Origin: Eutreptiella sp. 'Long Island Sound 2002'
Taxonomy: Eukaryota > Euglenozoa > Euglenophyceae > Eutreptiales > Eutreptiaceae
DNA: 64,000 nucleotides
Assembly (NCBI GenBank): GCA_964036045.1
Contig: OZ038381.1
Location: 156,072,352-156,136,351, forward strand
Direction: 5' to 3'
Shown here: in pieces, positions 24,601 to 34,719 of the stretch
How positions within the stretch are numbered: the stretch's first letter is position 1
Layout: the number at the start of each line of letters is the position of its first letter
Position numbers and translations under genes: made by a program
The notes under the pieces: model-generated
Told to the model about the DNA's origin: nothing
What the model saw: the letters and a program-made list of their open reading frames with translations, nothing else
Databases searched by the model: none

Positions 24601-25599
24601 TCGGAAATCTTGCAGGTGTCACTAACCAGCCTACACAACGGCAATTTCGGGGCTTTTGGAGGGGCCATGGCTCGGGCTATATGGGCTTGGCAGCCACTAC
24701 GTGGGTCCCCATGGGTGCTCAAGTACCCGTATTGTCACTAAATCATCACCCAAACACATCCCAGGGGCGACAGCAGGGTTTCCGAAAAAGTCGAATTTTT
24801 GGAAATCTTGCAGGTGTCACTAAACAGCCTTATCCAGCGTGAAAACGGCTAAGTCCTCACTAGCAAGGGCCCATAGGGGGGGGCGACCGGGGGTACCTGG
24901 AGTTCGGACCCGGGACCCCCGCCATGGGTTAGGGGGTCCATGTACAAGAAAAAAGTTGCCCGGGACCTGGGTTCAAATCCACACACAGCACCCAGAATAC
25001 GCAAAGAAGTTTTGACCCCCCCCCCGACACCCCCCCACCCCCCCCGCCCCCCGAAAAGGGGTACCCGGGTACGGGGGGTTAAAGGGGTCAAAAACGAAAA
25101 ATTCACTGGGGGATCATTTTCTCTCCTAAAATGATGATTTTACAAGGGGTTGGACATCCGGTACCATACCTTGGGGTATTGTACGCGAATGACCCCAAAA
25201 AAGGGGGGTATATGGCGTACGCACCTGCGCTTGATCTAACAACCCTCTTCGAGGTGATTTGGTCTGAGGATGTCCTCATCACAGTCGCATGCACTAGACA
25301 GTGACCAACAGACGGGGTGACCTGCGGCAGCACATTCGTTGCCTGCCCCTATTGTGCGTCCATGACATATCCTCCCGCCCCGTTGACCAAACCCCAAAGT
25401 GTGACAGGGTCCCTGCTGTTGCACACATTTAGGGTCGCAGGGGACGAGGACAGGGCATCCTGTTCAGTAGGATCATTAGCTGCCCCAAACGCTTAATAGT
25501 ACTTTCGGACGTTGCAGCTGAACCCGAACCACGGGGGGGGGGGCGACTACAACCGGTCCTGATGCGACATACCCCCCAGCTATCTGTCAAAACTCGGGG
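24601..25599. other. Array edge: dispersed module, B-box-like site, no gene
   Basis: The dispersed module (about 24620-24790) is followed by unique DNA. At 24966-24981 the plus strand reads ACCTGGGTTCAAATCC, a perfect Pol III B box, but without a convincing A box. C-rich tracts lie at about 25016-25051. No protein-coding signal. Confidence 0.5.
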
Positions 25600-25624
25600 G
25601 GTAGTTGTGGGGGGGAGGGGGGGT

Positions 25625-26130
25625 AGGGGGAGGAGTGAGGGGGGGCAACAACGGTGACCCTTAAGACTTTCTTCCCGCAATGACGAGAAAGCGCTATTAT
25701 CGCATACATACCTCCGTACCCCCCAGACACANNNNNNNNNNNNNNNNNNNNNNNNNNNNNNNNNNNNNNNNNNNNNNNNNNNNNNNNNNNNNNNNNNNNN
25801 NNNNNNNNNNNNNNNNNNNNNNNNNNNNNNNNNNNNNNNNNNNNNNNNNNNNNNNNNNNNNNNNNNNNNNNNNNNNNNNNNNNNNNNNNNNNNNNNNNNN
25901 NNNNNNNNNNNNNNNNNNNNNNNNNNNNNNNGGGGGGGGGGTTCCCAAGGTGGGGGGGGGCTTGCGCGCGACCCACTACTACCACATGCATACCTCCTGG
26001 GGGGTTGTGTGTCTGGGGGGTACGGAGGTATGTATGCGATAATAGCGCTTTCTCGTCATTGCCGGGAAGAAAGTCTTAAGGGTCACCGTGTTGCCCCCCT
26101 CACTCCTCCCCCCTCCCCCCTCCCCCCTTC
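25625..26130. repeat. Inverted repeat enclosing the assembly gap
   Basis: The left arm (about 25625-25731) and right arm (26008-26130) are reverse complements over about 105 bp. Both carry TGTGTCTGGGGGGTACGG (in one orientation), GCGATAATAGCGCTTTC and AGTCTTAAGGGTCACC. The arms end at or near the gap. Confidence 0.9.
25732..25931. other. Assembly gap (200 N)
   Basis: Exactly 200 ambiguous bases. Such a round number usually marks a scaffolding join of unknown true length. Apparent open frames across it are meaningless. Confidence 0.99.
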
Positions 26131-26193
26131 TCTCTCCCCTCTTGTTCCCCCGTGCCCCCCGGTTAGTTTGTGAGAAAAATTCCTAAGGCTTGG

Positions 26194-27025
26194 TTAGAGT
26201 TGGGGGTTAAAAGAAAAAATGGATGGACTCCTGCTTAGAGGTCGTTGAAAAGCTCCCTGTGAGGAGGAGGAGGAGGAGGAGTCTCGGCGGGCGCGCTTCG
26301 ACTGAAGCTTCCGTTGGGCTTCGTCCCGCCTCTTCTTGTTGCGTTTCCCGACGCTTTTAAGGGGACGGGATCGCTCAGCCCCACAGGTCGTTGCCTCGGA
26401 CTCACTTGGGAGCGGGGGGGGCAGGAGGCCTTGACTGGGGCAAAGGCAGGGGAGGCAAACTTGACGACGATGAAGCAACGTCGCCAGGTGCAGACGAGGC
26501 CGCAGCATCAGACTAGGCATCATCAGCTTGTGCAGGTGCATTGCCCTGATTGTTTTTCTTTGCCTTATGAGGCACCCAATTCAGCACCGCCTCTTGCTCT
26601 ACCTCTGCAATGTGCATCAAATCAGGGTGCCGTGCAGTGTCATGCACATCTGCATAGTGATGTGCCATGCAGTATGACCAAACTGTCTTTGTGCATAGCG
26701 GACACCGCACAGGATGATTCGTGCACGGGCTGCTTGCATATTTTTTTGCAAGCGTGTTCCAGCACAGCTTAGGTGGTTGACTGGGACAGTCAGAGATCAT
26801 GAGGGTCACCAAGGCATGTGTCCGCTTGTTACGCATCACAGCCTGGGTGGAGCAAGTGACACGATCGCCACAAAACCCACAAGCGGTGGCCAAAGAAATC
26901 TCGTCCTGACCCTTGACACACTCCTTTCGCAGAAGGTGTTGACCCACATGTGTACGCATGCACACATGTGGCATTGTTGCCTCGCAAATCTTGCACTGCA
27001 CTGAGCGGGAAGCGAGTGTCGCCAT
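26194..27025 (-). pseudogene. Cys/His zinc-finger protein with basic C-terminus; in-frame TAG and frameshift
   Basis: The first ATG (27025) precedes a 170-codon frame. It has several zinc-binding modules: CKIC followed by HVGQH, then CGFCG, then CP, PCTNHP, CPLC and VWSYCMAHHYADVH. This order is known from a widespread, often transposon-associated family common in basidiomycete fungi. I cannot name a molecular function, but nucleic-acid binding is likely. A TAG at 26513-26515 ends the frame, yet the same frame continues past it with Ser/Ala/Pro-rich sequence until a run of eight C (26414-26421 as G on the plus strand). The next frame then gives a lysine/arginine-rich NLS (KRNKKRRDEAQRK), a seven-serine run and a stop at 26194. 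Read together this would be one protein of about 275 residues, broken twice. The TAG may alternatively be the true end. Confidence 0.6.
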
Positions 27026-27276
27026 GATGTGTCGCTGCGCTATACAAAGGGAGCAAAGCGAGGACCAAACACATGGCACACCCTTCAAAGGGGACACACC
27101 AACGACGAAACGCAACGTACTATCAATACCCTATTCAGCGTTGCGCGGACCAACATGGTGCCTACTACCGTCGCTCTGCGGCGAATGCTTTCCTGGGTGC
27201 CTACTCCCATCGCTCTGCGGCAACTGCATGTGTTGTGGTTTAGGTTTCGGCACACGCAGGTTTGGGTTTGGGCACC

Positions 27277-27744
27277 ATGCTGGCCTTTGAAAGATTTTGC
27301 AAGGGAAACCGCCCCATGGAGCACTTGCCTAAGAAAAACGCGGAAAAACGTCGCATCCCCAACGCAAGGGGCCACACCGAAGCGCGGGAGTCCCTAACCC
27401 CAACTCAAGAGGCCACGCAAAAAGGCGTGGATTGTGAGTCCCTAACCCCAGCTCAAGGGGCCATGCAACAAAGCGTGGATTGCGAGTCCCTAACCCCTAC
27501 TCGAGGGGCCACGCAAAAAAGCGTGGATTGTGAATCCCTAACCCCAACTCAAGGGGCCACGCAAAAAAGCGTGGATTGTGAGTCCCTAACCCCAACTCAA
27601 GGGGCCACGCAAAAAAGCGTGGATTGTGAGTCCCTAACCCCAACTCAAGGGGCCACGCAACAAAGCGTGGATTGTGAGTCCCTAACCCCAACTCAAGGGG
27701 CCACGCAACAAAGCGTGGGAAAAAATAGAAAGAAGAAAGAATGA
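27277..27744 (+). repeat. 48-bp tandem repeat, open as a 16-residue protein repeat
   Basis: Seven copies of a 48-bp unit (about 27387-27718) keep a plus-strand frame open from an ATG at 27277, encoding CESLTPTQGATQKSVD repeats and a lysine-rich end. Each unit contains CCACGC-A6-GCGTGG or the like, a perfect 6-bp hairpin. Hairpins in every unit and near-identical DNA argue for a DNA-level repeat. A repeat protein cannot be excluded. Confidence 0.8.
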
Positions 27745-28112
27745 ATGAACGCAGTGCGTTCGCCCCAAAAAGAATTTTGCGCTACACTTGGGCCGGGGTT
27801 TTGCTCCGAATGCAGGATCTTCAGCTAGCAACAAACGACATTTGTATAGCGGCCCGTCTTGCTCATCTCCGCTGAAAGCACCTCGCAACAAACGACATTT
27901 GTGTAGCGCCTCGTCTTGCGATATCTGGCGCTCAAAAGCACTGATGGTTTGATGAAAAGGCAGCATACATTAAAAAAAAAGGGGGGCGCCGTTGGCACAA
28001 TCCCCAACCCACTATCTCTCAAACCGGGGGGGGGGGGGTGTCGCATACAAGGACTGGGCCCGGCCGCCCCCCCCCCCCCGTGGCCCGAACCTCACACCAC
28101 ATGTTCTTTCAT
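27745..28112. other. Spacer with a two-copy direct repeat
   Basis: A ~63-bp unit beginning CAACAAACGACATTTGT occurs twice (about 27829 and 27892). G and C runs at about 28027-28037 and 28069-28079. No gene seen. Confidence 0.45.
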
Positions 28113-28118
28113 GCACAG

Positions 28119-28250
28119 AATGTATGGGTCCCAACAGGTATCCAGAAAAGGTCATGTCACTTTTCATGTCAGATTGCCTCTACAAGTCCCTGCCCCAAGC
28201 CCTGGTTATGGATGCTCCGAAGTTGTTAGGGATGCTCTTGTTTGTCTTTG
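28119..28250 (+). CDS. Possible CRAL-TRIO (SEC14-like) domain exon
   Basis: After an acceptor-like CATGCACAG the plus strand reads NRYPEKV, about 14 residues, then SLPQALVMDAPKLLGMLLF. In CRAL-TRIO lipid-binding domains a YPE(R/K) motif is followed within about ten residues by a (V/N)xAP-x-L/F motif, so the match is good if the intervening ~36 nt (GTCATG...TACAAG) is removed. These 36 nt begin GT and end AG. No other exon of such a protein was found nearby. Treat as a weak lead. Confidence 0.27.
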
Positions 28251-28915
28251 CTGGTGGTGGTGGTGGCGGCGGCGGTGGTGGTGGGGCTTGCGGTGGAGGT
28301 GGTGGTATGGCTACATTTACTAGGGAGGCCACTTGACATGTGGGTTGGGGTGTGTTGCCGGCTGTCATGGGCGTGACTGCACTCATGTCCTTGCCACTGC
28401 TGTGTGGATTGGCATTACACATTCAGCACTACTGCCTTCCTACAACCTACCAGGGCCGTCCTACCGGGCTGGATGGCAGAGCTGGTGGGCTACATTGCAC
28501 CTACATAGTAAATATGACCTACAGCTGATTGAAACAGGGGATACCTGTAGTTCACAAGGGGGGCGTATTGGTTCCCTCTGCCCATGCCACGGGGATCGGC
28601 TCAGCTGTCAAGAAACCCATTTGGCCTGTTGGTCTGAGGTGACTGATTCTGAACGTGAAAACATCATGGTATTGCCAGAATACACCAGAGTAGCAGGGTT
28701 GGCAGAGCATCAACCCCCACATTGCACAAAGATTCCAGATGATGGCACCCCAATAATGCAGGTAGGTCATGAGCAAGCTTCGGCAGAGATCACATGAGCT
28801 CAGAAAGGAAAGTTTAAGAGGGGGGTTTTGTGTTTCTGTCCTGATGCCTTGTTGGATCGGTCAGATGCCAGTTTCGCCCACCAGATGAACCGTCTCCGAT
28901 TGTCGATTATCGTAA
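28251..28915. other. GGN microsatellite and unrecognised sequence
   Basis: A (GGT/GGC/GGA)n tract at 28252-28308 is followed by mixed DNA with a plus-strand open frame (28333-28797) that resembles nothing I know. The right end is the 3' flank of the minus-strand sirtuin. Confidence 0.4.
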
Positions 28916-28925
28916 GGCTGCAGTC

Positions 28926-29741
28926 TTACTGGAGAAGTGCCTGTACTTGTGATACAAGCTTGGGCAGCACCTCACCACTGGGGCCTGGCAAATGTAAATC
29001 CATGTCTGAAGTCAGGCTGCTGCGGCTCGGGTTGATCTCCGCAGTAATCACGCCGCACTTTGTAGCTGCCATCTCTGGCAAGGAGGCGGCCGGGTAGACC
29101 ACCCCACTGGTCCCAACCACCAGAACGCAGTCCCCCGCTTGCAGCTGCTCGATCGCATCCAGCGACGCATCCCAAGACCCAGACGGCAGGGACTCCCCGA
29201 ACAGGATGCAGTCCGGACGGTAGTGCGAACCGCAGCCCTCCACAGGGCATTGGGCCATGTCACTGAAATTGGAATTAAAGAAGTCGGGCTGCTCCATGGC
29301 GTCTGGGGGCGCTGGATGGCGATTGCGGCTGCAGATGTACCGGTACACACTCCCGTGCAGCTCATGCACCTGGTGGGGGCTGCTGCCAGCGCGCTGATGC
29401 AGATTGTCTACATTCTGAGTAATGATGGTGAAAAGAACACCGCGGGGGACCAGGAGCCGCTCGAGGTCCGCGATTGCAATATGGCCTGGGTTTGGAAGGG
29501 CTTTGGAGATTGGGTCAAAGAACTGGGTTAGGTATGCCTTCCACGACAGCCCGGGGGTAAGGAACCAGCCGACTGGAGTGCCAAAGTAGATCAGGGACAA
29601 ATTGAAGAACGTGGACCAAAGGCTGCCCTGTCCGCGGAATGTGGAGATCCCGCTTTCCTTAGACATGCCTGCACCGGAGAACACGACCAACCGCTTGCAT
29701 TTTGTGATTCGCTGTGCAAGAGTCAAGATATCCTGCTCCAT
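28926..29741 (-). CDS. Intronless sirtuin (SIR2-family NAD-dependent deacylase), complete
   Basis: 271 residues and a full catalytic core. NAD-binding GAGMSKESGISTFRG sits at about residues 23-37, followed by TQNVDNLHQRAGS and the catalytic HELHG. FGESLP, VVGTSGVVYPAA and AEINP come next, ending GEVLPKLV. The order and spacing match sirtuins of the bacterial and mitochondrial kind rather than SIRT6/7. The Tyr-x-x-Arg pair of desuccinylating SIRT5-type enzymes is not seen, so plain deacetylation is more likely. The zinc site is odd: the second pair is present (C-x4-C) but the first has a single Cys (ICSRNRHP). An in-frame ATG 36 codons upstream (29849) exists, but the extra residues look unlike a sirtuin, so I chose MEQDIL. 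It ends in TAA, and all glutamines use CAA/CAG. No targeting peptide is obvious. Confidence 0.9.
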   Translation of the reverse strand: MEQDILTLAQRITKCKRLVVFSGAGMSKESGISTFRGQGSLWSTFFNLSLIYFGTPVGWFLTPGLSWKAYLTQFFDPISKALPNPGHIAIADLERLLVPRGVLFTIITQNVDNLHQRAGSSPHQVHELHGSVYRYICSRNRHPAPPDAMEQPDFFNSNFSDMAQCPVEGCGSHYRPDCILFGESLPSGSWDASLDAIEQLQAGDCVLVVGTSGVVYPAASLPEMAATKCGVITAEINPSRSSLTSDMDLHLPGPSGEVLPKLVSQVQALLQ

Positions 29742-31720
29742 CGCAAAAAATGAAACAATGCTGCAGCGTGAGGCATTGTATAAACATGGGGTGTTGTATT
29801 GTGCAGTGCTGGTGTGGGGTAACGCATTGAGCACACTGCACAGCAACATACTGTGCCACTACATACACAGCAGCATACAGCACAGCGACATACAGTGCAG
29901 CAACATACTGGGGCAAATACAAAGAATATTGAAATACGAATTTTTTCGGGAGTGAAAAAGCAATCAATAAGCAGCAAAATGTTGTGTTTCACCTGTAAAA
30001 TAAGTAAAAAATATTTTTTTACAAATAAATTTTGCAAATGTCGAGTTTGTGCAAGTGGAGGGCCCACAAAATATTTCAATTTTTGCGATTTGTTTTGACA
30101 CAACTGTCATTTTGCGTGGATCACTGTTTGCACGCTGCACAATGACTCGTTGCATTTAGTCCTTAGAGGCACTGCTTGCAGTTGCTGTTATTTCCTGGTG
30201 GACTCTGGATGGTGGCTGCTATTTCCTGATGGACTCTGGATGGTTGCTGTTATTTGCAGGTGGACTGTGGATGGATGCTTTTATTTCCAGGTGGACTCTG
30301 GATGGATGCTGCTATTTCCAATGCATCCCAGGAGCCGTGGCCGGGCAGCTGCGACACTGCAGCATTCCATCTGCCAGCCGAAGACACAACAAACAACATC
30401 TATGAAAGACGACATCCCCAACCCCAAAATCACAGAAAAATCTAAACAGTCACGCAAAACCAGAAAATGGAACTGCCAAGTTCAATGATTCCAAAAATTG
30501 TGGAAACAACACCTCGTGTTGTTTGGACATGGGTGTTGTTTGTGCAAGGGGTGGGTGAGTACAATTAACTAATTTTACCCCATTTTTTTGCCCCGAATTA
30601 CGTGTGCCTCACAAGTGCTCGGTCAAACGGACCGGTTCTGTGTGGCAGGCAAAGTACAACATGTATTGTCCTGTGAGGAGACTCCACAAGCCGTCAACAA
30701 TGGTGGGATGTTTATTTGAACCATGGAATCTGGCACCAGCAGATGCAGTGGGATTCAACTGCCACACCATGATGGCCTCCCTGACACAGTGATTCTGTGC
30801 TCAAAAACAAGAAACAGTTAGAATGAAAGCTTCTTGTAAGATATGGGATGCCCTGTGAGAGTAATACACGAAACGTAAATGTATACTGGGAAGATTACGG
30901 GCCTGCGCTCTCTATACTGCAACACTGGGCCTTCGTCAGTGATGGGCGCAGTGTCATGTCAATCTGTTTGGCTCTTTTGACCCTCATTGGGGTTTCAACT
31001 TGGCCGCAAAAAAAGCAGAAGAAGTCTTGTTTGCACTCCCAGTGAAATTGGGTGTACTACTGAAGCTGCTGACCGTAGGCTGTGATGCGTTCATCTGAGG
31101 CCTTGGTTGTGCTTGCGGCTATGTGTTTGTACATGGTCTCAAGAAACTCAGCATGCCCCGCGATCCATGGTGCTCGTTGACGCAATAAACGTTTGCCTTG
31201 CGCACCACAACATCCTCTGTTGGGCCTTTGATGGTCGTGGTATAGAGGCGTGGTATAGAGGCGTCGTTTGTGGTTAGTGTACTTTGTGTACGGGCGGGAC
31301 TGGTGCTTGATTAATTTTGCCCAATTTTTGCGAATTTTGCCCAAATTCACAACCTCAAGCCCGTAATTAAATAAAAATTCTGCAATAATTTGTTTTTGTG
31401 TGTGCCCATGGCGGTCCCCAGAAGTATTTATTTTGGCAAAATGTTCATATTTGCCTAATACAGTGGAAATGCAGTGCCATGCAACTGGGTACTGCAGCTA
31501 AGTGCAGCACCACCCAGGGTAGCAAGTGCAGTAACATACCACCATAGCCACTGAACACCCACGGAGAAGGTGTGTCCTCCCCCTTTGTAGCGTGACAAAT
31601 CAATCACCACACTCTGTTACTGGCCAGATTCAACCATCCCGTCCGTTGTTGGTTGAAATCAACCACTAGCCACCTGTTTGGCTGAACTCAACTACAATCA
31701 CGCCTTGGTGGCTGCACTAA
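29742..31720. other. Upstream flank of sirtuin 2, with small repeats
   Basis: 29790-29925 holds imperfect ~20-bp repeats with CAGCAACATAC/CAGCATACAG. AT-rich DNA at 29930-30060 could be promoter region. 30183-30319 is a 31-bp tandem repeat, listed separately. No family-like open frame was found in the rest. Confidence 0.45.
30183..30319. repeat. 31-bp tandem repeat (TGCTATTTCCTGGTGGACTC)
   Basis: Four and a half copies of a 31-bp unit ending GGACTCTGGATGG. A related shorter array lies at about 52400-52475, so the unit is dispersed. Confidence 0.85.
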
Positions 31721-31799
31721 ACCATGAGCCCTACCTTATTGCCCAGGAACCCCCCTTCTCATCACTCTTCATGTGGCTGTAAGGCGTCCCTATTTCCAT

Positions 31800-32480
31800 G
31801 TCTGACTATGTCTGACTGTCCTTACACCATGAGTTGCGTCAAGGCTGTGGCAGACCCCACCGGCACACGTGGTTGCTCCCTTCCGGGGGGTGAGACAATC
31901 CACGACACCGCCATACCCACCAACTCCACCGTGACTTGGCCACTCGGCACGACTATTGGTCGGGTTCGCATCACGAAGTCCATCCTTCGCGACAGGGACC
32001 CTGTGTGCTGTCCAACCTCATTGCAAAGACGGTGCGCCGCAACCCCAACGTCACCGCCTTCCACCTACGGCGCACCCCCGGCGACTATGGGTCCCTTGTT
32101 GAATTCCTGGCCAGCCGCATGCCCAACGACCATTCCCGAATCCCAACATGGCCGCCCACCCAATGGATGCCGGTCCCCCCCACTAGCCTCCGCTTCGACT
32201 CCACGAAGCCCAAACCTGCCACTTTCAGCAATGAGGCCTGGTGCAAGGACTCGGCCAAGAGGAAGTTGTTCCTGTTCAACCCCCACCAATCAAGGGAATA
32301 GACCCTCCCCATCTATTCCTTTCCCAGCCGGTCGCAATGGGAGTGGGCCATGGCCCCGGGATGACCGTGCCAAGGGCCTACGCGGCCAATGGGCTGCCGG
32401 CCCACCTTGTCACTGCTACCCCGCTCTTCGTTGCGCACCTGCTCTTGGAGCTTGCAGCTGACTGCCCTCAGGCGTGAACA
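31800..32480 (+). pseudogene. Decayed unidentified coding sequence with frameshifts
   Basis: The best protein-like stretch is 31996-32299, with NLIAKTVRRNPNVTAFHL and SLVEFLASRMP, ending in TAG. Upstream the neighbouring frame continues in similar style to about 32000, suggesting a frameshift there. Downstream a third frame is open to 32477. I recognise no family. Confidence 0.3.
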
Positions 32481-33700
32481 CCGACCCCAGCCGGCTTTCC
32501 ACTGCGCAGCACCTCTTCCAGCGCAACTTTTGGGCACCACATGCGCATGTTGTTGCGCTGTGTGCACTGCGTGCACCGACCGGGAAACTCGAGCAGCAAA
32601 GCCCACAAGATAATAATAAAACTACCTTCAAATAGGTCTATACAAACTTTCTGTGCTTGAACAACGAAGGATGGTATGAAATAGGAACACTGACCCATGT
32701 GAGCCAAACGTCTATGTTGTACACAACTAGTAGGTTAGATAGTTGTTGACCTCTTGGTTTGGGGACAACACCTTTTATGTGGGATATACCATATGTCGAA
32801 TAACTCTTGCTCAACAAGGGCGGGAAATCAAGCTTACGCTCGTCCCTTTGTTGAATACAATCCCCAGCATATGGTGGGGATAGATCAATATGGCTACATC
32901 ACCCCTGCCTTCTCGGGGTCCCCATGGTGGGGATAGATGAATATGGTTACATAATGCCGGCCTTCTCACCGTCCCCATGGTGGGGAGAAACAGGGGATGG
33001 AGAATGGATAAAAATGGTTGCAAATGGGTAAAAATGGATGGCAACTCAAATATGCCACATCCCCGATGCATAGGAAGACGAAAAACCCTGGTATGGGACA
33101 AAAAACTTGTGGAAATGGGGCCAAAACTAGGGTTGGACGACGTACCAAACTTTGCACTGCGTGCACACTACGTGCACGGCAATCCCCATGAGCTAGAGGA
33201 CGCCCACAAAGATGCATTAGGGCCAAGTTCTTGCACTGCGTGTGCACTGCGTGCATACTGCGGACGCAGAGGCTGGGATACCCACCCAAGAATATTTGTC
33301 ACCTGTCTAGTAGCACGGCGAAGCCGCAAAGCCCACTTGAGAACAATGAAAATGCCTTCAAGGGCCTTCAAGGGCGCCAAACATCCACATGCAGAACTAC
33401 GCATCTACACATGCATAGGTTCATCAATGTGTAATTGTACCTTGCCATTTGTGTTTTGGGAGCTGATCTTGGCGAGCATCCTCAAAGCTTTCAAACATGA
33501 TTTCCTTCAATGCTTTCCATCTCTTGTCTTGCGTGGTGCACCTTGACAATTCAAATATGCCACGTCTTAAATGCTTAGGAAGCTAAAAAAAACCCTGGTA
33601 CGGAACCAAAAACTTGTGAAAAGGGGCCGAAACTAGGCTTCGAGTATTTGTCGACATCCAAAACTTCGCACTGCATGCGCACTACGTGCATGGCATTCCC
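32481..33700. other. Non-coding DNA with dispersed short repeats
   Basis: Contains three TTGCACTGCGTGC-type motifs (32552, 33152, 33231) and two ~55-bp copies of a TGGGGATAGATSAATATGG unit (about 32868-32990). No gene recognised. Confidence 0.45.
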
Positions 33701-33705
33701 TAGGT

Positions 33706-34718
33706 ATCATAGACGACCATTGGGCCCGCATCTTCAACCACAACCGCCCAATGGCTAGCTGAACCGAGGACTCGCCGCACCGCAAGATGGTGTGGGGGAA
33801 GCCGGAGGACATGCCGCGGCATCTGGAAAGGGAGGATCACATCCGGCTGCCGTGCATGAGTGCCATGGTGAACGGTGTGAAGGCAACACTTGAAGGAATT
33901 GGGGGAAGAGCCTGTACGTGATGACACAGGGTTACGTCGACAGCATCACACGTGTACGTTAACTTCCTCATTGTGACTTCCCTGCAGCCTCATTACCTGC
34001 ATATGGTGTCCCTCCGTCGATATTTTGGGCCGCCTCGATGGACATCCCTGATGATGCTTTATGTGCACATTTCGTCGCCATGTCGCTCGCGCCTTCCCTC
34101 GCCCTTGGGTTGCCCATCGCATGCCCATTAGGAGGGGTTCTATGTGGGTTATTTTCTCCACAGTCATCCATGAAGGAGGCCGTCTGTTGCTAACTGCGAA
34201 ACTGGGATCGCGCCATATTATTGGTTTTTGTGGGCTATTGGCGCACACGTTGTCATGCGCCACCACCCACCCCATCACGCCTCCATTTTGGGCACACAAG
34301 AGCGGAGCGAGTTGTGGAGTCATCAGATGCCGATGGAAGCCCATGGGCGAGAAGTGTTTTGGTTGTGCTGTTCAAGTCCTTTGCTGTTAACACAGTGAGT
34401 GGTATGGAGTGTAGCAAGTGCAACGAGGAGGCTCACACGGCAAGAGAGTTGGGCAACGTCGAAGCCGTCGATCCATGTTTGGTGCCTGCCCTACAACACA
34501 TGGTGACTTGCTTGATTCCGTCGCATTGGATTGCCCTGTACACCGGGCATTATGAGGCAACAGCACTACCACACGTGATTGAACCCGACACAACTCCGAG
34601 GCCAGTGGTTGCCGTGGCCGAGACCGGAGTACCACTGTTTGGTGGTGACGCCCTCTGGCAGCTTGTTGGTGGTGGTGAACGCGCCCTTCGGCGGATTGGG
34701 CATGGGTACCCATATTAA
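33706..34718 (+). pseudogene. Decayed unidentified coding sequence
   Basis: The first part (33706-33918) reads as protein in one frame with an in-frame TGA (33760-33762), e.g. KMVWGKPEDMPRHLERED. A second part (34221-34718) is a 165-codon open frame with mixed composition, including CSKCNEE and VPLFGGDALWQLVGGG. The stretch between shifts frame at least twice. No known domain. It could be one broken gene or two. Confidence 0.3.
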
Positions 34719-34719
34719 A

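Noticed and set aside
25587-26042. Open frames crossing the gap
   Set aside because: Mostly ambiguous bases. The apparent frames exist only because N codons are not stops.
28926-29741. A genome-wide code with UAA/UAG as glutamine
   Set aside because: The intact sirtuin ends in TAA and uses only CAA/CAG for its many glutamines. In-frame stops cluster in genes that also carry frameshifts.
31724-32461. 245-codon plus-strand frame taken as one intact protein
   Set aside because: The protein-like signal switches to the neighbouring frame near 32000. The open frame itself becomes Pro/Ser/Arg-rich antisense-like text, so it was treated as a decayed region.
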